Positions 36,657 to 43,938 of a stretch of DNA of 43,938 nucleotides are shown piece by piece. Both the position numbers and the translations under genes were made by a program. The notes under the pieces were generated by a model. The model made no database searches. It worked only from the letters and a program-made list of their open reading frames with translations, and was not told the DNA's origin. The DNA is from Caldisphaera sp. Its GTDB lineage: Archaea; Thermoproteota; Thermoprotei_A; Sulfolobales; Acidilobaceae. Location of the stretch: assembly GCF_023256325.1 (NCBI RefSeq), contig NZ_JAGDXI010000035.1:1-43938 (forward strand), written 5' to 3'. Within the stretch, counting starts at the first letter, position 1. Each line of letters opens with the position of its first letter.

Positions 36657-37139
36657 ATGGTTGGAAAAAACAACAAAACTAATAAAATAAGCAGAAATAT
36701 AATATTTTATGCAGCAATTACAATAATTGGTATAATTGCTATGGGTGGAATATATTATTATTTTAGCAACCAGTTTCATAAATTTACCCTATTTAGTTCC
36801 AAATTAATTGTAAATTGGCCTTTAAACTATGGAGATGTTCTTCTCATAAACTTCACAATACCAAATTCAAGCAAATATGCATATGTAACAGGGTCTTATA
36901 TATCATCTAATAATGTGATATGTGATATCTTAAATCAAAATCAATATGAATTATTAATAAAAAATTTTACTGAATTTGTAAAATCAAAGGATTACGTTTG
37001 GTCTTCAGGAAATAGCAAAGGGTTTGGATTATTTGTTAAACTACCTCCCGGAAAATACTATATAATATTTTATAACAATAACACAAATACTCAAGATGAA
37101 CTTTCTGTTCTTAATGACATAACTTTATATTATAAATGA
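36657..37139 (+). CDS. Single-pass membrane protein with an extracytoplasmic domain
   Basis: A 160-residue protein. A basic N-terminus (KNNKTNKISRN) precedes one membrane helix (about 16-36, IIFYAAITIIGIIAMGGIYYY); the remaining 125 residues are strand-rich with several NxS/T sequons and an FVKLPPGKYYIIFYNNNTN region (about 125-143) that resembles a beta-sandwich edge. The family is not recognised. It stands alone with about 500 bases on both sides. ATG at 36657 lies close behind GGATGGGCC. Confidence 0.6.
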   Translation: MVGKNNKTNKISRNIIFYAAITIIGIIAMGGIYYYFSNQFHKFTLFSSKLIVNWPLNYGDVLLINFTIPNSSKYAYVTGSYISSNNVICDILNQNQYELLIKNFTEFVKSKDYVWSSGNSKGFGLFVKLPPGKYYIIFYNNNTNTQDELSVLNDITLYYK

Positions 37140-37486
37140 TTATAACATTTGTTAAGAATTATGTTTTAGAAAAAGATATTAAAAGCCCTGCTCCTTTAAA
37201 ATATTAACATATAATTTCAAATAAAATAAATAACTCAATTTTAACATGGCTATAATAAATCATAAGAAATTTTTAGAATAAGTTATTAGTGTATTAATAG
37301 GACACTATTAAAATAAGCATTAACTAAAATAAGTAAATTAAAAATTGTAAAATAAGATCATAGTTATTATGCTTTCTAATATTCCTAAGGATTTATAAAT
37401 AAAATTATGTAAATTCCATAAGATTTTTCTAATTATTAGTATATAAATTAATATTTTAATTTAAATATTTTTTAATGGTAAGAATA
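37140..37486. other. Intergenic region without a recognisable gene
   Basis: About 350 AT-rich bases between the membrane protein gene and the remnant frame at 37487. The right part could hold the eroded 3' end of the gene to which the remnant belonged, but I could not follow a convincing reading frame there. No RNA genes were seen. Confidence 0.5.
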
Positions 37487-37621
37487 TTATTTCATAGTGT
37501 GCTCTCCTTTGCATATATTAATTTTATGATTATTAATCGGGAAGTCTTTTCTCTTTATTAACCTTCTTATGAATTCTGGAGAATATGTATCTTCAGTTAT
37601 TAGTGCTATTTTTAATTGCAT
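37487..37621 (-). pseudogene. Truncated gene downstream of an AAA ATPase, TOPRIM/DUF4276-like remnant
   Basis: A 44-codon frame starting ATG at 37621, 17 bases after the ATPase stop, on the same strand. It reads MQLKIALITEDTYSPEFIRR and continues with a basic helix (about 20-26) to CKGEHTMK and a TAA. The opening strand, acidic turn (ITED) and helix FIRRLIKR resemble the N-terminus of TOPRIM-type proteins that follow AAA_21 ATPases in many archaea (DUF4276/RloB/DUF4435-like). Those are roughly 150-250 residues long, so this one appears cut short. The identification rests on one short segment and on position. A short functional peptide is the alternative. Confidence 0.4.
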
Positions 37622-37638
37622 CAAAATCACTATTATGA

Positions 37639-38745
37639 TTAAAAATAATATGAATAAAAAATATGCTCGCTTAAGGTTAATCCTTCTTCTGCTAATTTAT
37701 TTTTGATTTGTTCTGAATTCTCAAAACGTTCAGCAACGCTTTCACCCGATTTTTTATGAAGCATTACTACATCTGATGGTTCAACTAGATCTATTACCAT
37801 AGGAGAATGGGTAGTTACTATAGCTTGTGTTGTTTGAGAATATTTTAATTCATCTATTAATCTCTCAATAAAGTTCAAATGAAGCGAATTTTCAATTTCA
37901 TCAATAATAACTAGTGAAGGTTTTAATATTTCTATAGTTGAAATTATTGTTAGCATCTTCACTACTCCCCATGGTATCGCTGAAGAGTGCAAAAAGATTT
38001 CTCTATTATTAATATTTTCCATCATATTAAGCACTAAATTTCCTTCAGGTGTTGCTTCAATTCTTAGTTTTAAGTTTAGCTCTTCAAGCATTTCAGTTAT
38101 CTGCTTTGGAAGATTACTTAAATATGGTAAAATAATATTTGCAAGACCAAAGCCATCTTCCCTTAAAACATTAGGATAATTTGTTGGAACAGGACTTAAA
38201 GCTGCTTGAGGATTTATTCTTAGTACAGCAATATCATTGCCAAATTTAATCAGAAAATTACTAATGAGATCTTGAGGAATTTGCACAGGCGAAGCAAATA
38301 AGGTGAAAGAAAAACCAGGCCAAGGAGATACAAAAAGGTGAAAGATACTCATTGATGGATTCATCTTACCTTGCTTATCATCAACACTTATATCTCCACC
38401 TTTTTTAACTAGCTTGTGATTACCATAATTGAGTTCTTCTTCTAGAACCTGCAAACCATTTGAACCATTAACGGAAATACCATAATAATAATCATCAGCT
38501 TCTAGCTTTAGTTCAATATTAAGCCTTTCATCATTCATGTAAACAGCATTGTTATATCCTCCCCATCTCCTAAAAGGATATAAAGGATAAGAGCTGGGCT
38601 TAACTAATTCTTTTAATAAAATAAATGCATCAACTAAATTACTTTTACCAGCTCCATTGGGGCCAACAATTACATTAATTTTACCCAGGTTTAGTTCGAG
38701 ATCTTTGAGACTCTTAAAATTTTTAATTCTTATCTTCTTTAACAA
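37639..38745 (-). CDS. AAA family ATPase of the ABC/SMC-like AAA_21 type
   Basis: A 368-residue ATPase. It opens with KKIRIKNFKSLKDLELNLG, the SMC/RecF-like first strand, followed by Walker A GPNGAGKS (28-35). The middle (about 70-240) is variable. The Walker B region SLVIIDEIENSLH with D282-E283 is followed by TTHSPM with the H-loop H313. Such proteins drive DNA or TOPRIM partners in phage-defence systems (OLD-, PARIS- and RloA-like). TTG at 38745 is favoured since GAGGGTGG lies six bases upstream. The likely partner gene immediately downstream is only 44 codons long. Confidence 0.85.
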   Translation of the reverse strand: MLKKIRIKNFKSLKDLELNLGKINVIVGPNGAGKSNLVDAFILLKELVKPSSYPLYPFRRWGGYNNAVYMNDERLNIELKLEADDYYYGISVNGSNGLQVLEEELNYGNHKLVKKGGDISVDDKQGKMNPSMSIFHLFVSPWPGFSFTLFASPVQIPQDLISNFLIKFGNDIAVLRINPQAALSPVPTNYPNVLREDGFGLANIILPYLSNLPKQITEMLEELNLKLRIEATPEGNLVLNMMENINNREIFLHSSAIPWGVVKMLTIISTIEILKPSLVIIDEIENSLHLNFIERLIDELKYSQTTQAIVTTHSPMVIDLVEPSDVVMLHKKSGESVAERFENSEQIKNKLAEEGLTLSEHIFYSYYF

Positions 38746-38814
38746 TAAATGCCACCCTCTTTTATTTATAATAAGGTAAGGTTATAAATTGGTTTAAAAA
38801 TTATAATATTCAAT

Positions 38815-41800
38815 TTAACTCCTTCTTATTATAATAACAGCCGCAGCTATAACCACAACAGCTACAACAACAGCTATTACTATTGTCATTATTGAAGATT
38901 TATGTGAAATTAACGGAGCAGTTGAACTACTTGTAGAAATATTGCTTGTTTGTGTAGGTGTTAGTGTAGAGGAAGTAGATGTTTGTGTAGGTGTTAGTGT
39001 AGAGGAAGTGGTCGTAATTTGTGATGTAGATGTAGTTGAACTAGAACTTGTTGTTGGCAAAGAAGTTGTTGTTGTAGTAGTAATGCTTGTTGTAGTATAG
39101 TTAATTTCTTGAGGATATTTTAGGGGATAATAATCCGTTGAATTAACTCCTATAATATAGGGTTTACTGCATATATCTTGCAATGAAGGCATAGGAGAGC
39201 AAGTTTGAGAAAATCCATTTCCATTGGGAGAAAGCCAAGCATTTCCCCCTATAACGTTACCTCCTAAAATGTTTATACCTTGATGAAGAGAGATGTTAAA
39301 ATAAGCCCATGACAATATAATATCTAAATTGTTTGTATTATTAAATATGTTATTGTAAATTAAATCACCTTGTGAATTGCTAAGAACTAGACCATAATAA
39401 CTGTTGTTTTCAATTATAGAATCGGTTAATATGTTATCAATTCCTCCTAAAGACATTCCGTATCCATTATCCTTTGCTGTTAAATTTTCTAAAACATTGT
39501 GATTCCCTCCAATAACAAAACCAACACTATTTTCAGAAATTGTTCCTGAGCTATCATTTATTACTGCAACAGAATTAATTGATGAGTCATTTATAAAAGC
39601 TCTAAATATTCCATATAGGTTATCAACAATAAAAACATCTTGTATCGTGTCGTTATCACTTATTTCATAGTTGCCATTTATATAAAAACCACCTTGATTA
39701 TTATACTTTATTAAAATATTTTCTATTGTATTGTAATTGCCAGTTATGTAAATATTGCCTAAAAATTGATGTTCTGCTACTACATTTTTTAAAGTATCAA
39801 AATTTCCAGTTATGTAAATATTTCCCATATTAGATTTTGAAAATTCTATAATTCCTGATACTGTATCATTATCACCCCTTAAGTTTATTGAATAAAGGTA
39901 TTCGTTATTGGTTATTATATTGCTTATAAAAGAATTATTAACATTGTAAAGCAATGCACCTATTGTTGCATTACTTAAGTTAGAATTTTTTATGTATAAG
40001 TTTCTTGAATTAAACGCTATAACTTCTCCGGCATTGTTTATCAAAACGTTTGAAGTATCGTTTAAATAAACAAGAGGTCTCCCGTTTACTGTTGAATCCT
40101 CAATAGTAACGTTTAATGATTCCAATGATAAGTACACCCCTCCATCTATAAAGGTTATATTTCTCACAACTAAGCCATCTCCTTTTGAATAAAGACCATA
40201 ATCGTTTATTTTTGCCTCCGAATCATTTACAATGTCTTGATTTCCTATAATATTGAACCCGTAACCGTTATGAATAGCTTTTACTTCATATAATATATTA
40301 TTGTTTCCAGTTATGTTAAAAGCATAACTATTATTAGACGAAGTAACGTTAATTATCAAGTTTTTATTACCAGTTATGTTAATTCCTGCTAACAAGAAAT
40401 TTTCAATATAAGCATTAGTAACTTTATTGTAATCTCCTGTTATGTTTATCCCATTATTTACCTCATAATATATATTATTTTCAGCCAGCACATTATTTAA
40501 ATTATTGTAATCCCCATTTATAATAATTCCATCTTGGCCTGCGTTTTCTACATAAAAATATGAAATTTTGTTATAATTACCTTTAATGTATAATCCCAAT
40601 ACATTATTATTATCTGAAGTTATATTTTTAATAACGTTGCCTGATCCGCTTATATTGAAACCGTAAAGGTTAAGGTCTTCCTGAATACTTGTAATTAGAT
40701 TATCGCTACCATTTAAGCTGAATCCTATTAACATATTATTATATAATGTAACGATTGAAACTTTATTGTATAATCCTTCCATAAAGAATCCATATCTATT
40801 TAGGCTTACGTTTATTTCATTTATTGTATTATTTATACCGCTAACGTTAAGACCATAGGCATTATCTATAGATACTATATCTTTTATTTCATTATAGTTA
40901 CCGCTTACATTCATTCCAATGGAATAACCCCTAACATTTATATCCTTCAAACTTGCATTGTATATTTCATTATAATTACCGGTAACGCTAAGGCCAGAGC
41001 CATAATCATCATTTGCTATAATGTTTTCTATAATGTTATAGTTACCTGTTATGTTAACACCATATGCTGTCATTTGTGTTTCTATATCTCTTATAACATT
41101 ATGATTTCCTAGTAAATGAATTCCGTAAAATGTATCTAGAGTTAAATTAGCCGTTTCAATTAAATTATAGTTACCTTCTACATAAATTTCCTGATTAGAA
41201 CTTCCAGTAACATTTTTTATTGTGTTGTTATTTCCTACGATATAAATACCGTAAAGATAATCGCTACCTGAAATGTTAATCAATCTAGAAAAATTAACAT
41301 TATAGAGCTCTGCTCCAACAGCACTACTTCCCAAATTCATGTTATATAGACTTAGATTTCTTGAATTAAACGCTATAACTTCTCCGGCATTGCTTATCAA
41401 AACGTTTGAAGTATAGTTAAGGTAAACTAATGGTTTATCATTAACAGATACGCTATTTATTGAAAAGTTTTTAGAATTTGGGGTTAAGTATACCCCTCCA
41501 TTAGTTAATTTTATATAATCTAATCTTACATTACTGCCATTAATATAAAGGCCTGAACCGCTATCTATTATGTTTGAGTTATTAATTAATATATTATTTC
41601 CTGTTGCATTTATTCCGTATATGAAATTATCTAGTAAAAAGGCGTTTTCAACGTTTATTTTACTGTTATTGATACTAATTACTACCCCATCAAATAGACC
41701 TTTTATATTTTCTATAGTGATATTATGTCCATTTGCTGATATTCCTATATTAAAGTCTGATAATGACATATTTTCTATTATAATATTATGAGAGATTGGA

Positions 41801-42162
41801 CTTATGTATATTCCTGTTCCGTTAACAAAGCTCATACTTAAAGAATTTCCTTGGCCATTAAGAATGACATTATTTGAGAAAATCCCAATACAATATCCTT
41901 TTCCCTGTATACCCTGTATACTATTGTTTAAAATGTAATACCCAGGAGCTGTTATGTTTGTACAGGAGTTTATGAAGCTTTCATTACTTATGCTTTGAGC
42001 ATAAGCTGTAATAGGTTTTATTAAATGAACTGGCATTATGCTTATTGCTATTATAATAGAAAGAATAATAAATATCTTTTTTGTATATTTTATAAAATTA
42101 TCAGAATTAGCTAATATTTTTTTAAGGGAAGAATTAATGAGGTTGTGATATGATACGCTCAA
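38815..42162 (-). CDS. Second large beta-helix surface protein with Asn ladder and Ser/Thr stalk
   Basis: A 1115-residue secreted protein. The N-terminus has a positively charged lead and a hydrophobic core (about 29-52) ending in a likely AYA signal cleavage site. Residues about 65-1000 are a parallel beta-helix built from 21-22-residue rungs with a recurring NITGNYNxI core, a NosD/CASH-type Asn ladder, and very many N-glycosylation sequons. A Ser/Thr stalk (about 1025-1085) leads to a final membrane helix and RRS. Two DNA-identical stretches show an internal duplication of about 452 residues. The order signal-helix-stalk-anchor matches the 1562-residue protein at 20.8 kb, so the two form a surface family in this strain. 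Start TTG behind GGGGGT. Confidence 0.88.
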   Translation of the reverse strand: MSVSYHNLINSSLKKILANSDNFIKYTKKIFIILSIIIAISIMPVHLIKPITAYAQSISNESFINSCTNITAPGYYILNNSIQGIQGKGYCIGIFSNNVILNGQGNSLSMSFVNGTGIYISPISHNIIIENMSLSDFNIGISANGHNITIENIKGLFDGVVISINNSKINVENAFLLDNFIYGINATGNNILINNSNIIDSGSGLYINGSNVRLDYIKLTNGGVYLTPNSKNFSINSVSVNDKPLVYLNYTSNVLISNAGEVIAFNSRNLSLYNMNLGSSAVGAELYNVNFSRLINISGSDYLYGIYIVGNNNTIKNVTGSSNQEIYVEGNYNLIETANLTLDTFYGIHLLGNHNVIRDIETQMTAYGVNITGNYNIIENIIANDDYGSGLSVTGNYNEIYNASLKDINVRGYSIGMNVSGNYNEIKDIVSIDNAYGLNVSGINNTINEINVSLNRYGFFMEGLYNKVSIVTLYNNMLIGFSLNGSDNLITSIQEDLNLYGFNISGSGNVIKNITSDNNNVLGLYIKGNYNKISYFYVENAGQDGIIINGDYNNLNNVLAENNIYYEVNNGINITGDYNKVTNAYIENFLLAGINITGNKNLIINVTSSNNSYAFNITGNNNILYEVKAIHNGYGFNIIGNQDIVNDSEAKINDYGLYSKGDGLVVRNITFIDGGVYLSLESLNVTIEDSTVNGRPLVYLNDTSNVLINNAGEVIAFNSRNLYIKNSNLSNATIGALLYNVNNSFISNIITNNEYLYSINLRGDNDTVSGIIEFSKSNMGNIYITGNFDTLKNVVAEHQFLGNIYITGNYNTIENILIKYNNQGGFYINGNYEISDNDTIQDVFIVDNLYGIFRAFINDSSINSVAVINDSSGTISENSVGFVIGGNHNVLENLTAKDNGYGMSLGGIDNILTDSIIENNSYYGLVLSNSQGDLIYNNIFNNTNNLDIILSWAYFNISLHQGINILGGNVIGGNAWLSPNGNGFSQTCSPMPSLQDICSKPYIIGVNSTDYYPLKYPQEINYTTTSITTTTTTSLPTTSSSSTTSTSQITTTSSTLTPTQTSTSSTLTPTQTSNISTSSSTAPLISHKSSIMTIVIAVVVAVVVIAAAVIIIRRS
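38947..39009 (-). repeat. 33-base tandem repeat in the Ser/Thr stalk
   Basis: A 33-base unit encoding TLTPTQTSTSS is present about twice (starting at 38947 and 38980), with complete agreement over 30 bases. It is another sign of stalk length change by tandem duplication, parallel to the 48-base period in the other surface protein. Confidence 0.85.
40001..40058 (-). repeat. Internal duplication, copy A (C-terminal side)
   Basis: A 58-base block that matches 41357-41414 with one mismatch. It encodes the TSNVLINNAGEVIAFNSRN module of the beta-helix. The copies lie 1356 bases apart, exactly 452 codons, so the duplication keeps the frame. Confidence 0.9.
41357..41414 (-). repeat. Internal duplication, copy B (N-terminal side)
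   Basis: The partner of 40001-40058. It encodes TSNVLISNAGEVIAFNSRN. Similarity at the protein level extends on both sides (PLVYLN before, and GALLYNVN or GAELYNVN after), but the DNA is less alike there, as expected if one block has been kept identical by conversion or selection. Confidence 0.9.
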
Positions 42163-42461
42163 GTTATACCCCCAGTTAGTTTTACAGAAAAGAAATTTTA
42201 AATTTTATTATAAATTTACAGTGGGAAAATTCTTAATAAAATTTAAAATAAAAAATAATCGCTAGATATCATGAAAAATATATGGGATCATTTTATTAAG
42301 GTTTATAAATTTATGTGTTTCTACATTACCCTTAATGGCCTTTCAATTTTCTTTTAACCATTAAAAAGATAAATCTTACCAAATTAAACAATTTTTATTA
42401 ATAGATATGCATTATTTAAAAATAATAAGTCTCTTTAATATAAATTTTGGAGGGAAATAAT

Positions 42462-43172
42462 TTGCGTTTATTATTTGTAAGTGACATTCATATGAATTTG
42501 AAGATGTATAAAGGAGTCGATGAGTCTTATGCAATGATATGGTTAAATAAATTAATTGACAAAATAAAACCAGATGTATTATTATCTGCAGGAGATTGGG
42601 ATAAGGATGTAACCCCAAAGGATTTTTCGATAATAAGCAGTAAGGTTAAGCTCATAACAATTTACGGAAATCATGAAAACTTCAATATTATTAAAGATTA
42701 TTCAATTAAGGATGGAAAAGTCATTAAGCTAAACAATATTAGCATTTCAGGCATCAATGGATTACTTGAAGAAAAAGTATCTTTTTTATGGAAAAATATT
42801 AAAGAAGAAAATATTATTGAAAGCTATTTGAAAAAAATAATTAGGGATATCAAAAAATATACAAATAACCTTGATATATTTATTTCACATCAACCTCCCT
42901 TTTTACCAGAAGTTTACCCAAGCATGATTGAAGACATATATAACAAAGCCATGTTGAATTTTATTAAAGAACTAAGACCTAAGCTTTATTTAAATGGTCA
43001 TATGAAACCCTGCTATTCCTTTTACGAATTCCCATATGGTACCAAATATTTAAGAGTAGATAGTTCCCAAAGTTGTAAGCATTTTGCCATAATAAATACA
43101 GAAAATTCTGAAGTAGTTGTTTACTATGATGATAAATATAAATTTAGAGAAATACTTTCTTTTAAATTTTAG
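42462..43172 (+). CDS. Metallophosphoesterase (calcineurin-like)
   Basis: A 236-residue phosphoesterase with the family's metal motifs: SDIH with D8 and H10, SAGDW with D45, GNHE with N70 and H71, SHQPP (about 146-150) and NGHMKPC (about 185-191). Both metal sites look complete. The substrate is unknown; similar archaeal enzymes act on cyclic or di-ester phosphates or on protein phosphates. I start at TTG 42462, as GGAGGG (42449-42454) is seven bases upstream; a TTG five codons earlier overlaps that site. It is divergent from the beta-helix surface gene. Confidence 0.85.
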   Translation: MRLLFVSDIHMNLKMYKGVDESYAMIWLNKLIDKIKPDVLLSAGDWDKDVTPKDFSIISSKVKLITIYGNHENFNIIKDYSIKDGKVIKLNNISISGINGLLEEKVSFLWKNIKEENIIESYLKKIIRDIKKYTNNLDIFISHQPPFLPEVYPSMIEDIYNKAMLNFIKELRPKLYLNGHMKPCYSFYEFPYGTKYLRVDSSQSCKHFAIINTENSEVVVYYDDKYKFREILSFKF

Positions 43173-43197
43173 TAAAAATTTGAACAAATAACATTGT

Positions 43198-43791
43198 TTA
43201 TTGATTTGTATTCGTTGTTATAGGCATATTGCTAACAACACTTAATTCATGAAATGCTAATATAGCATAAATGTCTCCAATTATAATTATGATAATTCCA
43301 ACAACTATTATAGCTAATAACGTACCATACCAATATAGCTTTCCAACACTTTCAAAACTTTTTACGCCTGATGATTTAGATAACTGAAAATAAGACTCCT
43401 TTATATAATAACCATAGATTATCAATATAGCATATGCAAGTATTAATATAATAATAACTAAAGGAAGGCCCAAACTTAATGTAGTAGGAGAAAAACCACT
43501 TGTAAAAATAGCTACAATAAATGTAACTGCAATTATTGCTAACAATATTGATCCTGCTATGGCCGCAATTAGTCCCTTTATTGCATTATCAAATATTAAA
43601 TTGTTTTTATAAGCTTGAGAAAGCTCATAAAGAGAAACAAGAATTAAAATATATCCAATAAGTGAAAGAGCTATTCCTACAAAGGACGCCAAAAAATTTA
43701 AAATAAGACCTAGTATAATAAATATTGATCCTGCTAAACCCAAATTACTAGCAGAATTTATTTTTCCTCTGTCATATTCATTAATTTGCAT
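43198..43791 (-). CDS. DUF996-family membrane protein
   Basis: A 197-residue polytopic protein with about five membrane helices (near 15-50 as one or two, 65-90, 95-120 and 155-180) and short loops, matching the archaeal DUF996 family. Its function is unknown. The N-terminus QINEYDRGKINSASNLGLAG is on the cytoplasmic side and the C-terminus is short. ATG at 43791 follows GGGTG with a six-base spacer; a GTG three codons earlier overlaps that site. It is convergent with the metallophosphoesterase gene, 25 bases between stops. Confidence 0.8.
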   Translation of the reverse strand: MQINEYDRGKINSASNLGLAGSIFIILGLILNFLASFVGIALSLIGYILILVSLYELSQAYKNNLIFDNAIKGLIAAIAGSILLAIIAVTFIVAIFTSGFSPTTLSLGLPLVIIILILAYAILIIYGYYIKESYFQLSKSSGVKSFESVGKLYWYGTLLAIIVVGIIIIIIGDIYAILAFHELSVVSNMPITTNTNQ

Positions 43792-43938
43792 TTTAAACAC
43801 CCATATGCTTGTTATTTTCTACTATTATATATTTTATATTTTATTATAAAATTAACATATTCAAAACAATTTGATAATGGTTTTTCATTATCATTATTTA
43901 ACAGCATATAAACTTTTATTAGCAAAATTGTTAAAAAT

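Overview
This is an AT-rich window (roughly 30% G+C by eye) from a thermophilic crenarchaeote (Thermoproteota). The evidence is archaeal-type AspRS, TmcA, TrmI and an aKMT/Dot1-like lysine methyltransferase; a tRNA-Leu gene without an encoded CCA; frequent TTG/GTG starts preceded by GGTGAT-like ribosome sites; TATA-like promoters; and surface proteins with Ser/Thr-rich stalks and C-terminal anchors. An Acidilobales/Caldisphaera-like organism is my guess from composition and gene content; it was not tested.

Layout. 1-3.7 kb (minus): a likely operon aspS - TerC membrane protein - radical SAM protein (runs off the left edge). 3.9-9.6 kb (plus): a degenerate 6-pyruvoyl-tetrahydropterin-synthase-like protein, hisS, a nicotinamidase-like hydrolase, a GH38 alpha-mannosidase and an unknown protein. 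9.6-19.8 kb: ppsA, tmcA, a flavin-reductase-like protein, the aKMT methyltransferase, an acyl-CoA synthetase, an unknown coiled-coil protein, trmI and a GalE-like epimerase. 19.8-20.6 kb: an AT-rich gap with a strong inverted repeat, tRNA-Leu(UAG), and a zinc-ribbon gene whose G-rich ribosome site lies in a perfect 12-bp hairpin. 20.8-25.5 kb: a 1562-residue beta-helix surface protein.

25.5-34.6 kb is metabolic: an MBL-fold hydrolase, a methylisocitrate-lyase-like enzyme, a 24-codon gene overlapping a SPOUT RNA methyltransferase gene by four bases, a DUF3782 protein, a methyltransferase and an SDR reductase. These are followed by a fused 3-hydroxyacyl-CoA dehydrogenase/enoyl-CoA hydratase and a thiolase, which together convert crotonyl-CoA to acetyl-CoA. 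34.7-43.9 kb is surface and membrane biology: a GH114-like lipid-anchored or membrane-anchored protein, two small membrane proteins, an AAA ATPase followed by a 44-codon remnant, a second beta-helix surface protein (1115 residues), a metallophosphoesterase and a DUF996 membrane protein.

The most unusual signals are regulatory or degenerate. They are a K-turn-like structured RNA directly upstream of the SDR gene (C/D-box sRNA or L7Ae-responsive leader), the hairpin that sequesters the zinc-ribbon gene's ribosome site, the coupled microprotein, a PTPS-like fold that has lost its catalytic residues, a DUF3782 nuclease-like domain with its catalytic Lys replaced by Met, and an AAA ATPase followed by what looks like a truncated partner. 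No CRISPR array, rRNA, insertion sequence or replication origin was recognised.
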